Shown: piece by piece, positions 1-13,500 of the stretch
Layout of the letters: every line of letters starts with the position of its first letter
Position numbering within the stretch: position 1 is the first letter of the stretch
Notes under the pieces: generated by a model
The model's input: the letters and a program-made list of their open reading frames with translations, nothing else
Database searches by the model: none
What the model was told of the DNA's origin: nothing
Program-made: the position numbers and the translations under genes
NCBI RefSeq assembly: GCF_021134715.1
Contig: NC_060025.1
Span: 8,742,001-8,806,000 of the forward strand
DNA: 64,000 nucleotides
Direction: 5' to 3'
Origin: Daphnia pulex
Lineage: Eukaryota; Arthropoda; Branchiopoda; Diplostraca; Daphniidae

Positions 1-493
1 TTCGATTGTGCTTTTCGTGAATGCAACTGAGTGAATTAACAAGCTGTACTGTTGATTATCAGTTGCAAACTGATGCAGATTAGTCAAAGGACGAGGGTTT
101 TTTATACGTCTCCACCAATTCAGTAAAAAATGCCCTCAATTGCATTCAGACGGTCGAGTTTACTTATTTCGACTTATTTTCAGTTTCACTCGTGGTAAAC
201 CTATTCTCACCTGAACGAACTCACTTTCCTTTATATTTCGAATGGAAGCTGCAATTGTCATTGAAAGCAACTCAATTACCACAACAGCTCTACAGCAACT
301 AGTTGATTTCGCGTCACAGTTATAACCACACTGAATAATTTGAATTACTCCATCAGCATTGCATAAGGGAACATTTAAATTGGTTTAGGTAAATTGCGGT
401 TCACCTCATTTCTACCTACGGTGCGTAAATAGAGATGGTTAGCCAATCAGAACGGAAAGGGTGCAACATACGAAGCAGTGAAGACACAATTGG

Positions 494-529
494 TATAAAA
501 AGATTGCCTGGTTTGTTTTTTTAATCAGT
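494..529 (+). promoter_or_regulatory. TATA box and initiator of the Spaetzle-like gene
   Basis: TATAAAA lies at 494-500 and a TCAGT initiator at 525-529, a normal TATA-to-start spacing for arthropod core promoters. The first coding ATG follows at 585. Confidence 0.6.
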
Positions 530-584
530 CGTGTTCTGAGCAGATAACTGAAAACAAATAAAATATTTAACACTGGCTAACAGA

Positions 585-1312
585 ATGTCCATCAAACTGA
601 CTGTAAGTTGTTTGGTTTTGGTTTCTGATTGTTTTTAATCGAGAAATATTATTCGGGTGTTAATGTTTTCTGAAAAATAGCGCCTACGAATGAGTAATCT
701 TTTTTTAAAACCCAGATTATTGCTTCGCTGATGGTGATTGGCGTTTTCTCCGATCCTGAGCCCAGCCACTACAAAGCTCCTCTTCCCTACGGTGCCCAGC
801 CAAAGTACGTCGAGATTCCGCACTGCGCTAAAAACACGACCAAGTCCTGGTGCCTGGAAGACTCTGAATATCCCCAACATGAAGTGCAACAAGCCCTGGA
901 CCAACACTACCAGGCAGTAGTCGCTTTCTACAAGGACAAACTGGCCAACACTGAGAATTCAGTCGACGAATTGGACAAGTTAAACGACGAGGTTTACCTT
1001 TGCCCAAGTTCCACCGATTACGTCCGTCCTTTCCGGGCCATCAACGTCGACGGCAATTGGCGCACCATCGTCAACGGCGTCGAGTCTTACGGCATCAAGT
1101 ACACGCAAACCGCTCGAATTGAAGAATGCGACGTGGTCGTGGGAACCACTTGCCCCTTGGTCCCGTCCTGCTACGAGTCCAAATGCGTCCAGAAAAATAT
1201 TTTCCATCGCTTCTTGGTCTACAACCCAAAAGACTACACCTTCCCTTTCGCCATTGAAAAATTCAAGTTGCCAGGATCGTGCGGATGCGTAGTTGGAGCT
1301 TTTCATCTTTAA
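585..1312 (+). CDS. Spaetzle-like secreted cystine-knot protein
   Basis: Two coding exons: 585-602 (six codons, MSIKLT) and 716-1312, joined in phase 0, giving 199 aa. The join creates a hydrophobic signal peptide (MSIKLTIIASLMVIGVFS). The C-terminal half resembles the Spaetzle domain: a CPS...YVRPFRAIN...W..IVNG segment at about residues 102-130, then IEEC, TTC, PSCYESKC, Q..FHRFLVY and a terminal SCGCV, so the cysteine spacing fits a cystine knot. Family members are secreted ligands of Toll receptors, usually matured by proteolysis. The protein is shorter than fly Spaetzle precursors and the pro-region is small. A poly(A) signal AATAAA is at 1342-1347. An ORF-only model starting at ATG 731 would lose half of the signal peptide. 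Assignment to a Spaetzle subfamily is not possible by eye. Confidence 0.8.
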
Positions 1313-1348
1313 AGTTTAAATTATGACTCCATAAATAACACAATAAAT

Positions 1349-4300
1349 AAAATGGATATTTGCGACATAATTTGGATTCCAAATCACTTTTTTTACGGCG
1401 TTGTGGATAAAATGCAAGGCCCTAACAGTTCAGACGTAAGAGATATTGATCAAGTAATAAATAAGGTTCTATGGTAAAGATTTGAATCGAATATATATTA
1501 CGAGAATGCCTGATGAGAATCTGGCAATAGAAACTGCAGTTTCTTCAAGTACAGATTATAAAACCGTCAAATTACTATCCTGGTACTGTTGATGATGTAA
1601 AAACAAGTAGAAATGCTAGCAATACGACAGTAGCTTTATATGATAACAACGAATATCAATAGTCATCCTGGTGATCAACAGAGCTCATTCTTCATTAAGC
1701 CTTACAAAAATGGGCGGTAAAAACCACAGGTGCACAGAAGAAAAAAAGCACTGCTTTTGTTATTTCAGGCGTGGAACCCACAATTGTTTCATGATTTTTT
1801 GACATTGTACGTAGCATAAGATTTAATGAGCACTACGTCATTCGGACGAAAGGTTGACAACTGATAGACAGATATGGTAGGTAACTAACGAATTGTTACA
1901 TACCTTATGCTAAATGATGTCCAATGGGCTGCAAGTAGCCTTCATCCTTTAATGGAATCTTCAAGGAACCAATGTTATTAAGCACTGGAAGCAAAAAAAA
2001 AAAAAAATGCATGTTAGTTGAAAGTAAAAAACAAGTAAACCGCTCTACAACAGTTTCTTTGTGTTATTTTTGATTCATCCATTATACAACTTTCTTAACC
2101 ACTAAGCACTAACATGGCCCAGAATTTGTTCTTTTCTGTTGTAAGCTAACAGGCATTAGCTAAATGATACAAGGTAAAAGCGGTGAAACAAAGAAATCTC
2201 TCTAGTGGAATTAACAAATTGGCTTAAGTAAATTATTATACCACATTGAGTAGATCACATCACAGGCACATGGAGCCTTTGGTGGTATCGAGAAAGGCAT
2301 TCATCCAGAGCCTTTAGGAACGAGATATAAATCCACAGATTTATGGGTAAAGACCTAAAATTACAAGACATTAGTCTCGGTAATTATCCATGCCTAATGC
2401 CAAGGCCAACAGTAACACCAAACATCAGTATTTATAGATGGTGAACCATTAAAGACAAACATGTACAAATATGTGCAGGGCCAGAGGGGAAAAGATCTAG
2501 TTGCCGAAAAAAGTTGCAGCTGCCCTCAGCCCTTTCACTCTACTGACAGCCGCTTCTTTTACCTGTCGAAAAAGTGTTAACAAGGTCTCGTCGTAATAAA
2601 AGAACCATATACAAAAATATAGGCGATTTCTTTGGTCGAACTTTCTCCTTCGAGTCTTCGACTGGGGAGCATTGTTCACGTGGTCTGTCAAGTCCTTAAG
2701 AATTTTATACGACGGGCCATTATCATTTGTACGACACGAACAAATTCAACTCGCATATGGTCAGCAAAAACGATAAGATCTCTGCTGGTCAGCTTTAGTC
2801 ACGAACGCCTATTAAACACTGAACGACGAGATCTTATTCACACGTGTTGAGTCACTACAACAAAGCAGCAGACGATCCTTGAAAAATGTAAAATGGCCGA
2901 CACTTGAAACTCGCAACATTGACCAACAAATTTGAAATCTAAAGTAGCACTTTCTGAACACTTGTTATTGTTAAGTTGTTATTATTGTTATTTGCTATTT
3001 GTCCTCCTACGCATCCCGAATTTAGGATAAGTAAAATTTCTGCGAATCTTTTTCCAACGAATCCCAATTCCAATTCCACGCATTGAAGCATTAAAGAAGA
3101 GAGAGAGTGAGGTTATGGCGGAATTGTTAAACATTAGAGAAAGTTTTCAAAATAAACTCTTCGTTCCACAGTCCACACCCATCAAAAAACGTCGTTCAAA
3201 GTCACTGGCATGTGACAGCTCTTTCTTCATTGAAAACACAAGTCCGAACTTTGGAAATACGTCAACTGTGTTGTTGTCAGACTAGCCTACTTGAAAAATC
3301 CAGGCTCCACCAGGCTCCACCCGGCTCCGCTCCACCTACGAAAATTACCGTCGGACGTTCAACTCTGCGTTCAACTTCCTTCAACTCCTTTACCAGGAGA
3401 AAGACACTTGCACTTGCTTCTACACCCCTGCATGAACATTGTAAAAATCAGGACACATTTTTTTTTTTTTATATCTGACATTACTGTATGTAGTAAATAA
3501 TAATGATCATGATAATAGAAAATACAAACACTCACGTTACGTTATGTCCAAAATACACACACGGCACACATCGTCGTCAACACATCATCAGCCTCTCAGC
3601 AGCCCTTCAAAGAGTTTGGTGTTCACCACACGAGAACCAAATCAAGAAAAAACAAAAACAAGAGACATTACAGAATGTGTCGACACATATGGGACAGGAA
3701 AAGTAACTTGTTTTCTGTTATGAGGAAAGGAGAAGACAGAAACTGACAGCTTTTTTTTCTTAATTGGATAGCGAGAGAGTAGGAAAGATATAGAATTTTC
3801 TTAAGATCTGAAATTGTTTCTTTAAAATAAAGAAAAAAAGCAAAGAAAAACAAGCACATACGTAAACCGGTACTACATACATTCTCGTAAATTCGGAGGT
3901 GGGAAAGGAAAAGATTGAAGACAAATAATTTTTGAATATATCCAAACAAACAAACACGGTCCAGAGAAAGAAATTAATCCAAGGGTGTAGGAAATAAACA
4001 AAGTGATGAGTGTTGAAGGAAATTAACCAAAGATGACAGACACATGTAGATCATTTTTTTTTAGTAAAGAATTAATTGGGGGAAATAAAATTGATTGATT
4101 GTAAACATATGAGAAAAGAATAAAGAGGAAAATGGAAAAAAAATGACTTTTTTCTTTGTGTGTGTGTGTGTGTAGCTATGTGTGAAAAATGAAATATAAT
4201 AAGCTGCTGGCCTGCGAACAAAATTTCCAGAAAAACGAAACAAACAAATTATTATGTACAACCCCAGAAATGTAGTACATGTTCAAAAACTAAGATAAAG

Positions 4301-4590
4301 AATTTGTTTTTCGATATTTCCTCTCTCGTCTGTTGTGTGTGTGTGTTTACCACCCCAATCTCTTCACCCCCAGAACAAACAAACCAAAATATGTGATGGT
4401 GTGATGAAATGTGCAACAAAGAAAAAACAATCCATTCCGGATACAAGTAACACACACACGCAGACAGACCAAATATTGTTTTGTTTTTTCGCCCCATTCT
4501 TCATCTTTTAAAAGAAATCAAACATGAGGGGGGAAAAACAAAAAGGACAAACAACAGAGTTTGATAATAGCTGCTTCAACTAGTTTTAAA
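1349..4590. other. Intergenic stretch, probably including the DIP2 3' UTR
   Basis: No coding region is supported here. The part next to the DIP2 stop codon (about 3.7-4.59 kb) is likely the 3' UTR of that minus-strand gene, but I found no clear poly(A) signal. A short GT run lies at about 4157-4173. Small ORFs at 2497-2850 and 3212-3500 are low-complexity or have no recognisable content. Confidence 0.5.
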
Positions 4591-7500
4591 CTACATGTTG
4601 TAGGCGACGTAGATGGGGTCGAGCTGATCGGCCAGGAATCCGTCCCTTAGATGCATGCGCTGCTTTTCGCCGCGCGAGTTGATGGGCACGACGCCCGGAT
4701 CCACCACCACCACGACGCCGACAATCAGCTGATGCTCCTCCAGCACGGAGGACGTCACCAGCGGAACGAGGTCCAACGCTTCAGATTCCGTCCCTTCCAG
4801 CTCGACAACGACGACCAACAAGTTGGTCCATGTGAACACGGCACTGAAATTGGAATAAAATTAGTCAAATAATGGGAAAACCAATTGATAAACTTGTAAC
4901 TGACCATTCGGCAATCTTCTGGTGGCATCGCATCACCGTATTTTCAATGTCGATCGGATGGTAGCGCATTCCACGCAACACGACAGTCTCTTCCAGGGCT
5001 CCGACGACAAAAACGGCATCGTGAAGTTCTGAAAATCAATCGCAAAATTATTATTAAATAATTGCTTAATTTAAACATAACAACTTAATTTTTTACCTCC
5101 ATCTGATTGGACGCTTTCGGTCCTCCTGAGGAAGCCCAGGTAGCCCGTCCTTGCATAAGCTTCACCAGTGGTGCCGGTGACGAGTCGAGAGTTGAAATGG
5201 TCGACGGAAGCGGCTCCGGCTCCGGCCGGATCATCTCCGTACAGGGTAAAATAACCGGAAGCGTTGTGAGGAGCCTGAACCCAAATTTCGCCCAGGTGAG
5301 AATCGCCGCACTGGCCTTTGGTATCCGGATTGGCGATGATGACTTTCACACCGGGAAGCAATTTGCCCGACTCGGTCAAACACAAACTGTGAGGAGCTCC
5401 GCGTTCCACCAGCGTCACTCTGTCGTTCCTCAAAGCTCTCAGATCAACGTACACGGTGGATGGATCAGGGCTGGATGCTCCCTGGGAAAATCAATTCAAA
5501 CGCATTTACATTTTTTTTAATTCGAACCGGAATTCCGGAATAATGAAAAATATTATACCTGTAGACAGATGGCGACATTGATGCGACATCCGAAGCTGGT
5601 GGAGACGGCCCTGGGTGACAGACCCAATCCGGAAAAGAGTTTTGAAAAGCTCGTGGATAAATGGACTCTGGGCCGTTCTTCGGCTACGACGACGCAGGTG
5701 CGAACGCAAGCTAAATTCAGGCCGCGCTGCTTGAGCAGTCCGACGGAAGTGGCCAATCCTTTGGTGCACAACTCCATTACGCCTAGATTGTGTGTCAAGC
5801 GAAATAAATTAATTTTAAAACCTTTCAAATGAAATAAAACGGAAACGTTTTTAAAGTTTACCATAGGAGCAGAAAGTGTCTCGGACTTTGTATTGGCTGA
5901 CGATGGATAGCCAGACGGCCGGATTGACTTCCACTTCAGACGGTGGGATTAATATCGAATGATGACCAGAATAGACGCTGGATAAGCACCACAGAGAGAA
6001 GCCAAGTCCGCAGTAAGGGTCGAGACACAGGGCCACGTGCCTGGACGGGTAAAGCTCGCAGGCCTGCTTCATGGATCGACAGAGGGCCGTTGTGGCCGCG
6101 TGAGACATTTTGATGCCGGCCAGCATGCCCGTCGTCGAGACGCTAAAGTCCAGGTAGGCCAACATCTCGGCGGTGGGGGCCCGGTAGAAACTGCTCAACT
6201 TCTTCTTGGCCATGTCGTCCGTGTCCAGGGTGGGAGGCCAGGCCCGTACGTCCATCACGCTGCCGGCCTCTTTTGATTTGAGCAACTTGATGACGTTGGC
6301 GTTGGATAAGATGACCGAGGCCTTGCTGACGTCCACGATCATGCGGACCGTCGGCAAAGTCGTCGGGAGATTCTGCGGATGAGGTGGGCGGATGGTGACT
6401 GGAACGGCTCCGACGTAGAGGCAGCCGTAAAAGGCGCAGACCAGATCCAATCCGGGCGGATAGATGAGAGCCACGTGATCTCCGCTGTTGATCCGGCCGC
6501 GCTCCACCAGAGTGCAGGCCACTCTCTCGGCCCTTTTGTGGAGCTGGGCGCACGACAGCGTTCCAGTCGGCGTGCCTTTGGCTCCCAGCAGAGTGAACAG
6601 GACGTGGTCGGACGTCCGCTGGGCGCGCCACTGCAGGATCTCTGAGATGTAGCGGTACTTGTTGGCAGGATTGGCCTCGTCGTCACCGAAACGAAGTTCG
6701 CGGCCCTGGGCGGCCGCCAAACGATTACCCTGGACAATGTTGCCCACCATGACCGATGCTGGACCGATATCTAAAAGAAAAAATCCAAACCAAAAAATAA
6801 AAATTGAAGAGAAAATGATTGAATTTCAATTCAGTCAACTATTTGAAATAAAACAGAACTACAAACTAGCGTTAGGATCCAGGAGCCGAATAACTAAATA
6901 AAAGGGTCTACTTAATAGTGGGGTGATGGTGGGTGGGTGGGGGGGACTAGCGAAAGTCATTGATAATTTGCGTGTGATGGCCTTGTAGAATTTATAGCAA
7001 ATTGTTCGGAGTGTAGGTGATTGCGTACGTGTATGTTGTACTCGGAACTCTACTCTGAGACGTCTAAAAATACCCAGAATATTGGAGTAGATGGGCTGTT
7101 GTTGTTGGTGATGTTGTTGGTAGTGGTAGAGTCGATCGTCCAATAACTCACTGTCGGCCATCAGCATCAGAAGGTCTTGCTCTCGAGACGGAGGACGAGA
7201 GGGGGAGAAACCGGGCGGAGGTGGTAGTAGAATTGATGTTAGTGGGGTAGTAGTGATCGGTTCGGGAGTCGACGTTAAAATTCGGTCTGTATTCATATAT
7301 TTTTACAGTAGGTACTTGCTGTGTTGTTATTTTTCAAATGACCGGATTAATTTAGTTTATTTCCGACTTTTACCGTTTCATTCCTTATCTCAGTGGCCCT
7401 GAATTAATTTCATTCAAACTACTTTGTCACTTTCCTCCCAAGGAATTGTTATTGGTTTTTTAAAACCCAAACCCGGTCAGAATTAAATTAGCAAACCGGA

Positions 7501-10500
7501 ATTCCATCGCAATTTCAATTGCAAATCAAATTCGATTTTTGTTTTTTTACCTTGATGGACTTCGCGAGGCTTCGGCAAATTTGTGACGCAAGTGTGTGGA
7601 CACATCAGAACGTTGGCCGGATGAAGGGAACCTTCCATGAAGCGGCGCCGCGTTTCAGACAGGTGAATTCCGCCAAGGGGAGTTTTCGGAAGTGAATTGG
7701 GTGGAACGAGGGCAAGACAGTAGATGCCAACTTGGTGAATGGAGTCGACAGCCTGGAGGACTCGCGACATCCATTGAAAACTCTGTAGATGGAAAAAAAA
7801 AAAAATTTTATTCCGGAATTCCGGCCGGAAGTAAAAAAAAATTTAATACCTCTTCTTCGGAACAATCGGGTCTCTGCTCGGCAATGACGCAAATCCGCTC
7901 GTCCCTCAGTACCCGGATGCTGAAAACGGCGATCCGGCCTCGGTAGATGAACTTCATGGGCTCGACGGCAAGGACAGTGGCGATGATGTCATCCGTGTTG
8001 TGTTTGCGCCCGGTGACGGTCATGAGGCCGTCACGTGAGCCGCAAACAAAGACCAAGCCACCGGGACCGAGAAAGCCCAGCAATCCGCTGCGGATGAATT
8101 CCGTTTCGGCGCTCATGGCGTCGCCGGATGGCAAGAGCGGCTGGACCCTGAAGGTGGCGTTCGACATGCCCTTCAATCCCCAATAGTGAGCTCCACCGGA
8201 AGCGCTGCCGACGCAAATTTCGCCCACTTCGTCCGTCTTGCAGAGGTAAGGCGGCCCTTCCATCTTGACCACGACCATGGCGGCGCCGGGCATGACGTGC
8301 CCGCAATCCTGGAGCGTCAGCGACGTCAGCGAATTCTCCTGGTCGACGCGGACCACTCCGAAACTCAATCCCTGCATGGATAGGATGCCACGACCGGTGG
8401 CGTTGGCACCCGAGCGCCCAGGCCGCCGGAAGGAGACGGTGAGGACTTCACTGGATGCGGCGCAGGGGCAGACGGCGTCGGCCCTGAGTCCTTTGCTCTG
8501 AAAAACGGCCATAAACTGGTCGCAAGACGACAGGGACCAAGGATTGGCTCCGTCGGCCACCAGGAGCATCCGCAACGAGGACAAGTTGATGTCGCGGTGG
8601 TCGCGGGTGGCCAGCAGACCCCAGTGGAGGTCCCTCGACTTGACGACGGCCAAACTGGCCTTGTACTTGGTGATCATTTGCATCCACGAGGCCGGATTGG
8701 TTTTCATCAGAGCGTAGGGGATGAAAATGCTGTGCATGCCGTTGAGCATGGCCGTCAGGACGGCGTGCCAGAGACCTACTTCCCTCTGCGCGCCAACACC
8801 CAAAATTGGAAAAATTTGAAATTACAAGGTTTCAATTCCATATGCGTTGACAATTTGATCGAACCTTAAAATCCAGGACGCAAACGACCACTTCGCCCTC
8901 GGTGTAGGAGCATGCGGCTGTTAAAGCTCGGCAGTGGGACAACATGGCCGACCGGGTGATGGTGACTCCCATCACCGATCCTTCCTTATCGGTTTTATAC
9001 TGAAAGAGAAAGAAACAAATGAGAAAAATTAGCATATTCCATCCATTTCGATGATTGTGTTGTTATAAGGGGGAGGAGCTGGTTTAAAATAATGGCCCGG
9101 CTACTACAAACCACCAACCTCAATGTAGGCGGGCGTATCGTCCTGTAGTTTGGGTGGCGGCTGCCAATCTTTGGGTGGTTTGATGAGGTTGTCGGTGACG
9201 CACCAGTGCAATTTGGGCCATCCCTTGAAAGCGATGACTTCGCCACTGGAGGCCGTCTTTGGCAGGCCCTTGAGGCAAATGTCGGACGTCAGGGCCACCT
9301 GGACGCCGCACGAGCCCAGCAGGAAGCCGATCTGCTGCGAGCCGGCGTCGCGTCTCGTCAGCGGCACTTCGATGGGAACGGGCACGACGCCGGCGTGCAG
9401 ACAGCCGTAAAAGGCGCAAATGAAACCGATGGCGTCGCTGTTGGGGTAGACCAGAGCGACCCGATCGCCGGGCTTGACGCTCGAGCTGCCCAGCAGCTCG
9501 GCCGTCCCGCTTCCTACCACCCCACCGCCGCCATGTTTGCTCAACTTGTTCAGCAGAGCGTAGGCGATCTTGTAAGAGCGGCTCTGCAATTTGCCTGGGA
9601 AAAATATAGAAAGAAAAATGGGGAAAAGTCAATAACTCTGAGTTAAGAAAAAATGAGATGGATGACGACAGGAGCCCAGGGAGACAAGTTGTGGATGGGG
9701 GCCTCCATCTTCACACTGTTGAGTTCCAGTCAGCTGTCATCAGGGTTCCCCCTTTGACTAATGGGCTTTAATATTGCACACAAACACACACACACCATTT
9801 CTTCCACCCTCACACTCTCCTCCAGCCTCTCTCGGCTTTTGAGGTTTCTCCATGATGATGGATGAGTGCCCCCAGCATTTTTTGTCGTGGCCGTCTAGGG
9901 GAGGCTGGCCCTTCTTTTCCCCAAAAAAAGAAGAAGGAAAAGAAGAACGTACCGTAAGTCAAAGTGGTGAACATTTTGCCGTTGGGGTCGAGGACGGTGG
10001 CGGCGGCGGCTTTGTAGCTCGACGAGCCATAACGCTGGATGGCCGCTTCTAGTGACCTTGGCAGACCCGACGGGATGATGAGTTGATCGCCAAGGGCCGG
10101 CGTCATGGGACCGCCTTCTGGTTTCGGAGCGTTCGGGTCCTTGGGATTGGCCGCCAGTTCCAGTTCGATGTCGTCATCTTCGTAAAATTCCGGCAGCGGG
10201 CGACGTTTGGGCCGCTTCAGCGTGTTGAGCAGCTGCTGGATCTTGGCCGAGACCTTCCAGCGGCCGTTGAGGCTGTTGAGCGTGCCCGTCGTCGAGTCGT
10301 CCAGCGAGGTGGAGGAGGTGCCGGCCTGGGGCACTTGGGTCTGCATCGGGTGTCCGCCCACGCCCGTCGTCGACGCGTTCGATGACTGAGTGGCCGCCGA
10401 GCCTCCGATGATCCCGTAGCGGCCCAGACGATCGGCCGCAGCTGCCGTGGCCGTTCGCCGGATTTGATTCGTGTTGTTGGTCACATCCGGCGGTTGAGCA

Positions 10501-13500
10501 TCTGTAAAGAATAATTTTGACATATGCAAATTGCAGATGCAACTGGGCAGGAGCGACGCAAATAAACTTACATGGATGAAATCCCGCCATGGCATCGGCC
10601 AAATCGTTGAGGTCGCCCTGCTGGCCCATGCCGCGATGCTGGCCCTGTACCCTGCGTCGTTGGAGGTCGTTGCTGTCGTTGCTGCTGTTCTCCCAGTCGT
10701 CGTCCAGGTTGGTGGACGAGACCAGCGGCGGAGGTGCCGCCGGTCTTCCGGGCGGAGGCATCATCCACGAATTGGACGACCCCGTCGTCGTCGTCGGCGT
10801 CCCTCCATTGCCCACCCGGTTCAACATGGCATGCTGCAGTCCAGTCTCCCTGGGCGGCAGCTGAGGTGGTGGCGGAGACACAGGCAGAGCCGGAAGAGGT
10901 CTGCCCTGCTGGATGGAGAGCGGAGGCGTCACATTGCGAGTCGATCCGGCGCTGTGGCTACTCCCCGCGTCCGACACTTGGTGCTGCAGCGGAGAATGCT
11001 GGGAAACCGGCGGTTGCCCCATCACATGCATCCTATTAAGATTTAAAAAAAAAACGAAATTTCAACATTTAATTTCAAAAAATAGCCAAAATGGAAAAGG
11101 ACAAAAACATTTCGAAAGTGGGTCACAATCAATTTCAAATTGTTGGCCTGGATTTTTTTTTCCCGAAATGTTTTCCCATTTTTTCTTTATATTGGCTGGA
11201 TCTAATCCAGAACACCAGATACTTAACTACACACTCTCTCCGTGGGGTTTCACGAATTGATAAATAAAAATTTCCAGTGCCGTACCGTAATGGTAACGGG
11301 ACGCACGCCAATAAACGACCCGTGAAAAACCATTTCTTTCGATTATCTGAAAATTGGATTTTTTCTCTCGACTCGACTCGCATCCGTCCCTCCTTCAATG
11401 GGAGCTCGGACGTCTATAAAAGAGCCCCAAATTCTCGACTCGGTAAGTGGAGATAGGAGGACAATAACATGAGAGAAAGTTCCCTCCACACGAACGGCGA
11501 AAAAAGAAATCCACAGCTGCACGAAATCACATTCTTGTAAACGAACCACCACCACTCACTTCCAGCCCAGAACTCCTTACCAACTTTTTTTGAGTTTAAC
11601 TTTTGTTTTACGATCTTGATAGATTGACTTTGATGGGCTCATCAAAACGCCTAGCGGGGTAGGAAAGGTGGATGAAAGTCCATTTCGATTAAAATGATGA
11701 TACCTGTGGGTTCGCTCGGGTGTGCCGACCGATCCGGTGGTGACGACGATTCCGCCCGATCCACTCGAGGCGACTGATTGTTGTTGTTGTTGTCGTGGAG
11801 GTGGTGGTCGATGGTGACAGTCGTCGTCCTCGTCGTCGTCGTCCACCTCTTCATCGTCGTCGTCGACTTCGCTGCTACTCCCGCCGCTGCTGCTGCCATC
11901 TAGCGATCCTCTGGGCTGCTGGACGCTCCCGTGCTGCTGCTGCTGTTGAGAAGGATGTTGTTGCTGTTGTTGGGAGACGGCCATCTGCTGCTGTTGCTGG
12001 TCGGGAGCGATGACGGTCGACGTCCGTTTGCTCGGCATCGGCATCGAAGGTTTCGGACGACTCTGCATGGCCGCCAGCACTTGCTGGACGGCTTCTTGGC
12101 GGACCTCCGAATGGTAGCGACTCTCGTGTCGAGTGGCCTTCCGGTGGGCTCTCCTCCTCTCCCGCGATCCGCCGCCACCGTCGGCCGAATGACTCGACTC
12201 GACCATTCCAGCTCCTCCTTCATCCGGGAGGCTACCAACAGGTCCAGCTTTATTGGGGCTGTTTAGTTGTTGTTGAATTCCTTAAATCAGATAAAAAAAC
12301 AAAAAAATCAAATCGTTAAAATTCGTTTTTAAAAAATTGAAATTGGTCAAAACTGGAATTTTTCTCAACTAAAAACCGAGTGGTCACGAACTCCTTCAAG
12401 TCTCGTCTATAAAATTCCATAATAAACACACACACGACTCTACTGCACATTGACGCATATAAGACATCCTGGTCAGAGAGTGTGTGCTGTGCAGAAACTG
12501 ATTTCTTTCTTATTTTGGTCAGACCATTACGAACCTCATCGTTAAATTAAAGGGGAAGAAAAAAGGAAAGAACAAGATTCCCTTTTCTGCAGAAAAAGCC
12601 AAAGATCGTTAGAGTGAGCGGGCCTTTTGGTTCGTCCAACAAACTTCAGGGCCGCCGCCGAAGAAGAAAACTTTTTGCCTTTTGTCTCCGGCGTGAAAGT
12701 GATTGCCCCGAGAACAGCAATCACGTCAGTCTGGAACCGAAACAGACAGGCCAAGAGAGACGAGAGCCCTTGATCGGTCCAAATTCGGTCCTAGGCAAAT
12801 ATCCTTCCGTGTTTTGTTTCTTTTTTCGCCAAAAAATAAAAAAAAAAAAACATTTCTGGCTTTTCAACATCTCGAAGGTTCTCTCATTCACAAATAAATA
12901 ACTGGTTAAGAAAAGCAACAAAAAATATATCTTGATGTTATTGTAAAGGTTGCGACCTTGTCGTTTCTTTATATGGGCCCAACCGAACGAACGAACGAGA
13001 GAAAAAGGCGCAAAAATAAAAATGAAATAATAAAAAATAAAAAAGAGCTGCGGGAACACACACGGCAGCTTTCTAAAAATGAGCGAATCAAATCGGGGCT
13101 GTCATCATCATCTCTTGTATACTTCTTTTCAGGAGGGCCCTCCTCTTTAAGCTTTTAAATGTCACGAAGATCATCGCCGTTTTCTTTCATGATGAGACGG
13201 TACCAACCGTCACGCTCAAACTCCCGAGCAAAAGAAAAACCCCAAAAGGTTAAGCACTCGTTCACTCGCAGTCAAGAACAAGAGTATAGAGAGAGAGACT
13301 TGACTCTTGAGCACCGAGCGGAAAAAATCGTAAAATTATCAAAAAAACTTCTTTTTTTCGGGAGTCAAAACTTTCCCTTACCGTCCCTGTTCTTTTTATT
13401 TTTTTGAAGGATTTTTTAAAAATTCTGTTCGGGTAAAAAAACTGATGGGATTATTTTTGATTATTCGGACAACCGAGACACACACACAATACAGTCGGCA

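Noticed and set aside
2497-2850. Overlapping small ORFs on both strands
   Set aside because: No recognisable domain, no splice or promoter context.
6859-7296. Minus-strand ORF in DIP2 intron between 6771 and 7550, possible cassette exon
   Set aside because: Exons 7551-7782 and 5862-6770 join perfectly without it and the peptide has no DIP2-like content.
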